From Clostridia bacterium (GTDB taxonomy: Bacteria; Bacillota_A; Clostridia; Christensenellales; Aristaeellaceae): 9,192 nt of DNA. Below are positions 1 to 5,148 of this stretch, piece by piece; position 1 is the stretch's first letter, and every line of letters begins with the position of its first letter. Both the position numbers and the translations under genes were made by a program. The notes below the pieces were generated by a model. That model saw only the letters and a list, made by a program, of their open reading frames with translations, did not search any database and had not been told where the DNA came from. The stretch covers positions 1-9,192 of the forward strand of contig WRHG01000068.1 in the NCBI GenBank assembly GCA_009783365.1. Direction: 5' to 3'.

Positions 1-345
1 TTCCTTGAAATTGTTTATCCGGATCTCAATTTAATCCGCGTTTTGGCCTATGTCAACGAGGATCTTGCCGAGGTATCCCGCGTGGTTGCGGAGGACGCGG
101 TCTATTCGTCCGTGGCGGGAACTCTGCGGGTGAAACCCAAGACGCAGGTATACTTCGACGCGACCTTGAGCAAAAAGACGAAGCAAACGCTCCGCAGCGG
201 CGAAGACGTGCCTTTCGCGGGGGTGTCGCCTGGCGGGTCGTACGCCGTATTATATACAACGGTCAATAAAAAAGAGGAACGGCTGCTATGGATCGGATAT
301 ATCTCGCCCAAGGATGTTGTTGAGGTGCGCGCGCCGGGCGAGTAG
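1..345 (+). CDS. C-terminal fragment of an unrecognised protein, possibly with an SH3-like end domain (5' end outside window)
   Basis: Frame 1 is open from the first base and ends at TAG 343-345, giving the last 114 residues of a longer protein. A TTG at 43 is unlikely to be the start: the frame is open and protein-like upstream of it (FLEIVYPDLNLIRVLAYV) and no Shine-Dalgarno precedes it. The fragment has a charged helix-like stretch (YVNEDLAEVSRVVAEDAVYS), then a beta-rich part beginning TLRVKPKTQVYFDA and ending LLWIGYISPKDVVEV. The pattern of a 'TLRVKP' strand, a short turn and a closing 'WIGYISxxDV' strand resembles bacterial SH3-like domains that bind peptidoglycan or protein partners, but this is an impression from the pattern only. 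There is no catalytic motif or membrane segment in the visible part. The gene converges with the sugar operon, with 85 bp between the stops. I do not recognise the protein and infer no function. Confidence 0.75.
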   Translation, partial: FLEIVYPDLNLIRVLAYVNEDLAEVSRVVAEDAVYSSVAGTLRVKPKTQVYFDATLSKKTKQTLRSGEDVPFAGVSPGGSYAVLYTTVNKKEERLLWIGYISPKDVVEVRAPGE

Positions 346-401
346 GGAGTTATCACGGAGGACGGTTTTGCTCAGTACGTACTTACCCCTTCGCGCATAA
401 C

Positions 402-448
402 CCCGGTGCTGAAACCGGGCTGGGTCCGTTTTAAGGAATCAGCCCGGT
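402..448. other. Overlapping alternative hairpins between convergent genes (possible weak terminator)
   Basis: ACCGGG at 414-419 can pair with CCCGGT at 402-407 (6-bp stem, 6-nt loop). As part of ACCGGGCTG (414-422) it can instead pair with CAGCCCGGT at 440-448 (9-bp perfect stem, 17-nt loop). The two folds exclude each other. The larger one includes the stop codon (431-433) and last codons of the NagB-like gene. Neither strand has a clean T-run directly after the stem; TTTT at 429-432 lies 9 nt after the small hairpin on the plus strand. The site may help end both convergent transcripts but is not a canonical intrinsic terminator. Confidence 0.35.
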
Positions 449-1339
449 GGGCGCGTTTACGCCGCTGAACTCCCATTCCGGGTGTTCGCTGATGGGATGG
501 CGGGCCGTGTCGTATGTGGCGGTGATCATCGCGTCCGGATGCTCCTGCAGCAGGGTCAGCGGGTATTCCGGGTCCGGATCGGAGAACAGCGCCACCCGCA
601 GGGCCGTTTGCTTCCATGGGCCCGTGTCGCTGTATACCCGTATCTTTTTTGCGCTCAGGCATTCCTTGATCCCCAGCGTTACGCTCATGGGCGGAACGAA
701 CTGGTACGCGGCGCCAAAGCTGCGCTGGCCAAGCGTGATGACGGTATCCAGGCTGTTGTCCTGGATGCGGACGGAGGAATTGCGCAGTTCATCCAGCGTG
801 ATGCGGGAGTATGGATGGCGGCGGGCTTGATTGTAGGCGATATGACCGTCCTGACCCCACCCGCCCAGCGTGATGTCCGGCGGAGCGGCCCGGATGAGGT
901 CGCGGATTTCCTCCGCGTTGCCGGGCGTCAGAAAATGACGGGCGGCTGTGGGCACGCTCAGTTCCGCGTCCACGGGATCATAGAATTCCCGCGTCATAAA
1001 CGTGCGGAAATTGTACGGATCATTTTCCGCCAGCAGCCGGCCCTCCCAATCGAGGCATTCATCCATGTGAAAGACCTCGAGCCCTCTCAGCGAAACGCGC
1101 CGTTGGTTGACCATGCGCACAAAGGGCTTGTACCAGCAGTTTGGGCCGCATGGGATGATCGCCCGGAGCGTTCGGCTTTCCGCGCTTGCGGAAAGCACCT
1201 CCGCTACCAGTTCTCCGGCCATCAGCTCGCCCATTTCCGCGCTGTCCCCGACGATGCGCAGAGGAGTCCTGACCGGCCGGCCTGCAAGCTCCGAAACGGG
1301 AATGCTGCACCACGCGTACAGGTTTCGTTTATCAATCAA
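431..1339 (-). CDS. NagB/RpiA-type glucosamine-6-phosphate deaminase/isomerase homologue with Glu-to-Gln change at the catalytic relay
   Basis: A 302-aa protein (E. coli NagB is about 266) of the sugar-phosphate isomerase/deaminase superfamily. Family members convert glucosamine-6-phosphate to fructose-6-phosphate and ammonia in the cytoplasm. Visible motifs are MDE at 92-94 (D93 matching E. coli Asp72, the proton-transfer residue) and LGGWGQDGHIAYNQ at 158-171 (D164 and H166 matching Asp141 and His143). K243 in the later DTGPWKQTALR segment probably matches the phosphate-site Lys208. Residue 171 is Gln where NagB has Glu148 of the ring-opening relay, so classical deaminase activity is doubtful and the substrate may differ. 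The start is TTG, immediately after the TAG of the upstream hydrolase gene. AAGGAGG at 1350-1356 lies 10 nt upstream, and the adjoining stop codon rules out any earlier start. It is the second gene of a GH4 operon, which suggests processing of a sugar phosphate from that pathway. The fold assignment is firm; the reaction is not. Confidence 0.85.
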   Translation of the reverse strand: MIDKRNLYAWCSIPVSELAGRPVRTPLRIVGDSAEMGELMAGELVAEVLSASAESRTLRAIIPCGPNCWYKPFVRMVNQRRVSLRGLEVFHMDECLDWEGRLLAENDPYNFRTFMTREFYDPVDAELSVPTAARHFLTPGNAEEIRDLIRAAPPDITLGGWGQDGHIAYNQARRHPYSRITLDELRNSSVRIQDNSLDTVITLGQRSFGAAYQFVPPMSVTLGIKECLSAKKIRVYSDTGPWKQTALRVALFSDPDPEYPLTLLQEHPDAMITATYDTARHPISEHPEWEFSGVNAPTGLIP

Positions 1340-2680
1340 CTAGACCGCGCCTCCTTGGAAGTACCCAAGGTACTTCGAATTCTGACGGAACATTTCGTCT
1401 ACCATGTGCCGGATCTCCTCCAGGCTCAGCACGGCCGAGGTTAGCGGGTCAAAGCAAACGGCTTGATAGATCATTTCACGGTCGCCGGCGATGCATCCCT
1501 TCACAGCCAGTTCCTCGCACCGGGATGATGTGTTTACCAAAATCGCCAGATGATCCGGCAGGCTTCCCACATGCATCGGCTGAATGCCGTTCCTGGATGC
1601 GAGTACGGGCACCTCCACGCAGGCGCCCCACGGCAGGTTGTCGATGAACCCCCGGTTGCGCAGGTTCCCGTTGAATGTGAACATCTCGTGGTCCCCAAAG
1701 ATCGCGTTGAAGATATTGGAGGCGTACTCCCCGCCTCTGCCGATGTCCTTATGGGGGTCCGCAAGCCATTGCTTGAACTCCCCCTCCCAGGAATCCTTGC
1801 GCCGTAGATATTCTTTCAGTATAAACGCGTGCTCTCCCGGGTTCCACTCGGTGCCGTGCAGGCAGTATTTTTCGATCAGATCCGGACGTTTGCGAAACCA
1901 TGGAAGGTATTCGCTGTTATGGCCGGAGGACTCCGTGCAGTAATACCCCAGCTGCTTGAACATCTCGTTTCGTACCGGTTCCGCGTTCGCAACCTCCGGG
2001 CGGTTCATGGATTCCCGGAGCATGGGCATGGCGTCCTGCCCCTTCCAGCGAAAATCCAGGTAAAACGCCTGATGGTTGATGCCCGCGCAGGTATAGGTGA
2101 TATCCTCCGTCTTCGCGCCGATGAAGCCCGCCAACAACTCTGCCGTCCCTTGCACGCTGTGGCACAGGCCGGTGATGTTCAGGGAAGTCAATTCCTGCAA
2201 ATGCCGGCACAGCATGGCCATCGGGTTGGTATAGTTCAGCACCACGGCGTTGGGGCAAAGGCGCTCGATATCCCGGCATATTTCCAGCATGACGGGCGCC
2301 GTGCGCAGGAAGCGGAATATGCCGGAGGGGCCGCGCGTGTCGCCGACCACAATGTCTACGCCGTACTTCTCGGGGATTTCGGTGTCGGACCGCCACACGT
2401 CGACGCCGCCCTGCAGGATGGTAATCAGCACCCCGTCCGCGCCGGCTAGCGCCTCCTCGCGGCAGGCCGTTGCGCTTACGGAGGCCGGATAGCCGCCGGC
2501 CCTGATGATGGCTTGCACCCCTTGCAGCGAGTAGTCCAAGCGTTTCTCGTCAATGTCCATCAGGCATATATGCGCGTCGCGAAAGGCTTCGAACGTCAGG
2601 ATGTCCCGGGCGAGATCCCGCGTGAATTCCAGGCTTCCGGCTCCAATAAAAGCGAACTTCTTTTTTGTTGGCGCGTGCAA
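1340..2680 (-). CDS. melA: Family 4 glycoside hydrolase, MelA-type alpha-galactosidase
   Basis: A 446-aa NAD+- and Mn2+-dependent GH4 enzyme; E. coli MelA has 451 aa. GH4 enzymes act in the cytoplasm by oxidising C3 of the sugar, then elimination and re-addition. In order, the sequence shows the Rossmann motif FIGAGS (11-16) with the adenosine-binding acidic pair MDID (41-44), [15 protein letters not shown] (about 113-127, the equivalent of the DTLGPGGIMRALRT segment of MelA), NYTNPMAM (149-156), metal ligand C173 in GLCHSVQGT, and metal ligand H203 in [10 protein letters not shown]. Further MelA-like blocks are [40 protein letters not shown] and [17 protein letters not shown] chose TTG at 2680 as start: GGAGGG lies 8 nt upstream, length and C173/H203 spacing then fit the family, and the in-frame ATG at 2755 lies inside the promoter, upstream of the expected transcription start. 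The gene is followed without a gap by the NagB-like gene. Alpha-galactosidase is the best fit; another alpha-glycoside specificity within GH4 is possible. Confidence 0.9.
   Translation of the reverse strand: MHAPTKKKFAFIGAGSLEFTRDLARDILTFEAFRDAHICLMDIDEKRLDYSLQGVQAIIRAGGYPASVSATACREEALAGADGVLITILQGGVDVWRSDTEIPEKYGVDIVVGDTRGPSGIFRFLRTAPVMLEICRDIERLCPNAVVLNYTNPMAMLCRHLQELTSLNITGLCHSVQGTAELLAGFIGAKTEDITYTCAGINHQAFYLDFRWKGQDAMPMLRESMNRPEVANAEPVRNEMFKQLGYYCTESSGHNSEYLPWFRKRPDLIEKYCLHGTEWNPGEHAFILKEYLRRKDSWEGEFKQWLADPHKDIGRGGEYASNIFNAIFGDHEMFTFNGNLRNRGFIDNLPWGACVEVPVLASRNGIQPMHVGSLPDHLAILVNTSSRCEELAVKGCIAGDREMIYQAVCFDPLTSAVLSLEEIRHMVDEMFRQNSKYLGYFQGGAV
1350..1376 (-). promoter_or_regulatory. Strong Shine-Dalgarno with an abutting 8-bp hairpin, setting a TTG start
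   Basis: AAGGAGG (1350-1356, minus strand) is a full-consensus ribosome site for the NagB-like gene. One base upstream of it lies a perfect hairpin, GAAGTACC / GGTACTTC (arms 1369-1376 and 1358-1365, 3-nt loop), inside the last codons of the hydrolase gene. Ribosomes finishing the hydrolase would melt it and terminate at the TAG that touches the next start. The layout suggests translational coupling or a processing site. Confidence 0.6.
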
Positions 2681-2735
2681 TTGCTTCACCCTCCAAACCA
2701 TTGTATGGCCGTATTTATGTTGGATCGCACGCTCT

Positions 2736-2764
2736 ATTATACGAAGCGCTTTCATGCTTGTAAA
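2736..2764 (-). promoter_or_regulatory. Sigma-A promoter of the melA-type operon
   Basis: On the minus strand there is -35 TTTACA (2759-2764), a 17-bp spacer and -10 TATAAT (2736-2741). This is one base from the TTGACA consensus and a perfect -10 with ideal spacing. The expected transcription start is near 2729, giving a leader of about 50 nt before the TTG start at 2680. Confidence 0.8.
2741..2755 (-). promoter_or_regulatory. cre-like (CcpA) or LacI-family operator inside the promoter spacer
   Basis: The minus strand reads ATGAAAGCGCTTCGT, centred on the palindrome AAGCGCTT with a central CG. Against the Bacillus cre consensus WTGNAANCGNWNNCW there is one mismatch (G for the conserved C near the end). 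It fills most of the -35/-10 spacer, so a bound regulator would block RNA polymerase. CcpA-mediated glucose repression of a sugar operon is the simplest reading. A dedicated LacI-family repressor would use a similar site, and none is encoded in the window. Confidence 0.6.
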
Positions 2765-2769
2765 TACAT

Positions 2770-2798
2770 TTGACGAAAAATCTCAACCATTGTATGAT
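2770..2798 (+). promoter_or_regulatory. Sigma-A promoter of the HerA-like ATPase gene
   Basis: The plus strand has -35 TTGACG (2770-2775), a 17-bp spacer and -10 TATGAT (2793-2798), each box one base from consensus. The expected transcription start is near 2805, about 30 nt before the ATG. Its -35 box is only 5 bp from the -35 box of the divergent melA-type promoter, so the two polymerase sites overlap physically. Confidence 0.75.
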
Positions 2799-2835
2799 GA
2801 GATGAAAGAACGGATTATTGAAGGGGGTATTCATC

Positions 2836-4707
2836 ATGCTATACAACGGAACCATTTGGGTGGGCACTGCCGATACGAAGCCGGTTTGCCTTTTGCCGCA
2901 AATGGCAAACCGCCACGGTCTCATCGCGGGGGCAACCGGCACGGGGAAGACCGTCAGCCTGAAGGTGCTGGCCGAAGGGTTTTCCGACATGGGAGTTCCG
3001 GTTTTTCTGGGTGACATAAAGGGCGATCTCAGCGGTATGGTAAGCGGCGGCCAGAATTCAAACGAAGTAAGCAGCCGTTTGATGGCTGTGGGGGTCGATA
3101 ACTTTCAGTTTAAATCATACCCCACCATGTTCTGGGATGTATATGGAACCCAGGGGCATCCGGTTCGCGCCACAATCAGCGAGATGGGGCCGCTGCTGCT
3201 GGGCCGCATGCTCAATTTAAACGAAACCCAGGTGGGTGTGCTCAGCATCCTCTTTCGGGTGGCGGATGACGAAGGCATGCTCCTGCTGGACGTGAAGGAC
3301 GTAAAGGCCATGCTTGCCTATGTGGGTGAAAACGCAAGCAACTACACCCTCAAGTACGGCAATGTAAGCACCGCCACCGTGGGCGCCATACAGCGGGCCA
3401 TTGCGTCGCTGGAGGATCAGGGGGGCGACGTGTTTTTGGGCGAGCCGGCCCTGAATATGCAGGATTGGATCAAGACGGACGAAGAGGGCCGGGGCTTCAT
3501 CAACATTCTGGCCTGCGATAAGCTGTTTCTCAACCCGCTGATGTACTCCACCTTCCTGCTGTGGATGCTTAGCGAGCTGTACGAGACACTGCCGGAACAG
3601 GGGGATGGGGAGAAGCCAAAAATCGTATTCTTTTTTGATGAGGCGCACCTGCTGTTCAGCAATTGCAGCAAGCAGCTCATGGATAAGATTGAGCAGGTGG
3701 TCCGCCTGATTCGAAGCAAGGGCGTGGGCGTGTACTTCATCACGCAAAACCCCACGGACATTCCCATGAACGTGCTGGGACAATTGGGCAACCGCGTGCA
3801 GCACGCGCTTCGCGCCTTCACGCCCATTGACCAGAAGGCTGTGAAGGTGGCGGCGCAGACCTTCCGCGCCAATCCGGCCTTTAACACGGAGGAGGCCATT
3901 ACCCAGCTACAAACCGGCGAGGCGCTTCTCTCCTTCCTGGATGCCGCCGGCGCGCCCGGCATGGTGGAGAAAGCTTTGATTTTGCCTCCCCAGAGCATGA
4001 TGGGAGCCATTGGGCCCGCCCTGCGTCAGACCTGTATCGAAACCAGCCCGTGCCACGGCCTTTATGAGCAGGCCGTAGACCGTGAAAGCGCTTATGAATA
4101 CCTCGCGGGTATTGTGCATCAAGGCAAGCCTGTCATGAATATGCCCGCGCCGGCTGTTGCCCCCATTGCGCCGGCGGAAGCGGCTCCGGCGCAGCCTGTT
4201 GCCGCCATACAGCCCTCCAGCGCGTTTATGGTTTTTGATCCCGCCACAGGCCAGTATACGCAAAAGCCTTTGGAAGCCATGGCTGCAGGCCCCGTTGCGG
4301 CGCCAAGCCTCCAGGCGGCGCCCGGCCCCCAATCGGTTCAGCAGAACGTACTGGTGCTGGATCCGACCACGGGCCAATACGTGCAAAAGCAGATGACCCT
4401 CCAGTTGGATCCGGCCACAGGCCAATACGCTCCCGTGATGTCCGCGGCGGAGCAGAAGGCTCAAAAAGCCGCGGAGGCCGCCGCCGCGAAGGAACAGCGG
4501 GAAGCGGCGAGAATTGAGAAAGAGCGCATTGCGGAAGAGCGACGCCAAAAAGCGGAAGCGCTGCGGGACGAGCGGGCGGAGCGGGCCCGGCGAAACGACA
4601 GCGTTCTGGGCCGGGTGAAGAACACCGCCATCAATCAGGTGACGCGCACTGTCACCCAGGAGCTCACCCGGGGCCTGATGGGGACCATCTCCGGTAAGAA
4701 AAGGTAG
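2836..4707 (+). CDS. yjgR: HerA/FtsK-like P-loop ATPase of the YjgR (DUF853) family with a repeat-bearing C-terminal tail
   Basis: A 623-aa cytoplasmic ATPase of the helicase-HerA-like YjgR family; its biological role is not established. E. coli YjgR is about 500 aa and strongly similar along the core. Examples are [20 protein letters not shown] with Walker A at 32-39, the GDIKGDLSG block, [20 protein letters not shown], Walker [13 protein letters not shown] with D268/E269, [15 protein letters not shown], and [17 protein letters not shown]. After the core (to about residue 430) comes a Pro/Ala-rich linker. It carries three copies of a (F/L)DPxTGQY motif at about 467-474, 508-515 and 524-531, then an Ala/Glu/Arg-rich helix likely to form a coiled coil (about 537-593). 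The basic end [11 protein letters not shown] resembles the end of other YjgR proteins as I recall them. ATG 2836 is chosen over the in-frame TTG at 2818 because AAGGGGG (2821-2827) lies 8 nt before it and overlaps codons 2-4 of the longer version. The gene is monocistronic between its own promoter and a terminator. Confidence 0.9.
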   Translation: MLYNGTIWVGTADTKPVCLLPQMANRHGLIAGATGTGKTVSLKVLAEGFSDMGVPVFLGDIKGDLSGMVSGGQNSNEVSSRLMAVGVDNFQFKSYPTMFWDVYGTQGHPVRATISEMGPLLLGRMLNLNETQVGVLSILFRVADDEGMLLLDVKDVKAMLAYVGENASNYTLKYGNVSTATVGAIQRAIASLEDQGGDVFLGEPALNMQDWIKTDEEGRGFINILACDKLFLNPLMYSTFLLWMLSELYETLPEQGDGEKPKIVFFFDEAHLLFSNCSKQLMDKIEQVVRLIRSKGVGVYFITQNPTDIPMNVLGQLGNRVQHALRAFTPIDQKAVKVAAQTFRANPAFNTEEAITQLQTGEALLSFLDAAGAPGMVEKALILPPQSMMGAIGPALRQTCIETSPCHGLYEQAVDRESAYEYLAGIVHQGKPVMNMPAPAVAPIAPAEAAPAQPVAAIQPSSAFMVFDPATGQYTQKPLEAMAAGPVAAPSLQAAPGPQSVQQNVLVLDPTTGQYVQKQMTLQLDPATGQYAPVMSAAEQKAQKAAEAAAAKEQREAARIEKERIAEERRQKAEALRDERAERARRNDSVLGRVKNTAINQVTRTVTQELTRGLMGTISGKKR

Positions 4708-4766
4708 CCGGATGCCGCTTGCCAAAGCGTGGCCGGTATCATAAGCCTTGGCCCGCGCATGAGATA

Positions 4767-4793
4767 CCCCCGGCTTTGCCGGGGGATCATTTT
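4767..4793 (+). terminator. Intrinsic terminator of the HerA-like ATPase gene
   Basis: A perfect 8-bp GC stem, CCCCCGGC (4767-4774) / GCCGGGGG (4778-4785), has a 3-nt TTT loop and is followed by ATCATTTT. The T-run is short and offset by 4 nt, but stem strength and position 60 nt after the stop support termination. A weaker hairpin, CGCTT-gcca-AAGCG (4716-4729), flanked by CCGG on both sides, lies nearer the stop and lacks a T-run. Confidence 0.75.
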
Positions 4794-4840
4794 AGACGTA
4801 CCTGTATTTATCCATACGGCTTTTCGTCATAACCACCTTA

Positions 4841-4997
4841 TACTACTCTCTGATCAAAACGGTGATATCTTGCACGTCTTTTACGTTTTCGCTGTGCCTG
4901 CTCCACTCAGCGTAGCGCCACTACGCCTCGTTTCGGCGGCTTTGCGAAAACGTAAAATCCATTCCAATCTTATCCCCGTTTTGATCGGCGATTAGTA
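4841..4997. repeat. Nested inverted-repeat element, MITE-like or a structured RNA/terminator
   Basis: The outer arms 4841-4867 and 4971-4997 are inverted repeats matching at 23 of 27 positions, with a perfect 11-bp core GATCAAAACGG (4852-4862) / CCGTTTTGATC (4976-4986). Inside lies a perfect 14-bp pair, TTTTACGTTTTCGC (4879-4892) / GCGAAAACGTAAAA (4944-4957), and at the apex GCGTAG-cgcca-CTACGC (4910-4926). The element is flanked by TTA on both sides (4838-4840 and 4998-5000), compatible with a 3-bp target duplication, although three bases can match by chance. It encodes no transposase. The whole can fold into one long hairpin on either strand and would follow the last ABC-operon gene directly, so it may also end that transcript. 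Whether it is repeated in the genome cannot be seen from here. Confidence 0.6.
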
Positions 4998-5135
4998 TTA
5001 CAATCCGTGCAATTCTTTCATGAATGGAATCAGCATAAAGAGGATCGCAAGCAATAATGCGAACGCGGCGGCAACCCCAATGGCGATAAGCGCTTTTTTG
5101 AATGTTTTGTACCCGTTTGCTTTCCCGTTTTTCAT
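4998..5135 (-). CDS. Small 45-aa single-pass membrane protein, last gene of the ABC exporter operon
   Basis: ATG at 5135-5133 opens a 45-codon frame ending at TAA (5000-4998). The product begins MKNGKANGYKTFKKALIA, is lysine-rich for the first 14 residues, and then has a strong hydrophobic helix at about 15-38 (ALIAIGVAAAFALLLAILFM) before a short tail MKELHGL. The charge pattern predicts the N-terminus inside and one membrane span, or an uncleaved signal anchor. A strong Shine-Dalgarno, GGAGGGG (5141-5147), sits 5 nt before the ATG. The start is 13 nt after the permease stop, so it is very probably cotranscribed. Small hydrophobic proteins next to ABC permeases can act as accessory subunits, but I recognise no family and infer no specific role. 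The stop codon abuts the inverted-repeat element. Confidence 0.75.
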   Translation of the reverse strand: MKNGKANGYKTFKKALIAIGVAAAFALLLAILFMLIPFMKELHGL

Positions 5136-5148
5136 TTTGGCCCCTCCC

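Noticed and set aside
482..1444. 320-codon plus-strand open frame opposite the NagB-like gene
   Set aside because: It is a shadow of the GC-rich minus-strand genes. The opposite strand has clear NagB and GH4 motifs, and this translation has none.
2553..3014. 153-codon plus-strand frame crossing the divergent promoter region
   Set aside because: It is out of frame with the ATPase and overlaps the GH4 N-terminus, both promoters and the Walker A region. It is a shadow.
3907..4725. 272-codon minus-strand open frame opposite the ATPase tail
   Set aside because: It is antisense to the repeat- and coiled-coil-bearing end of a well-supported gene. Its Arg/Gly-rich translation is typical of a shadow frame.
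4729..4995. 88-codon plus-strand open frame starting GTG
   Set aside because: It runs through the terminator hairpin and both arms of the inverted-repeat element and has no ribosome site. It is better explained as chance openness of a palindromic repeat.
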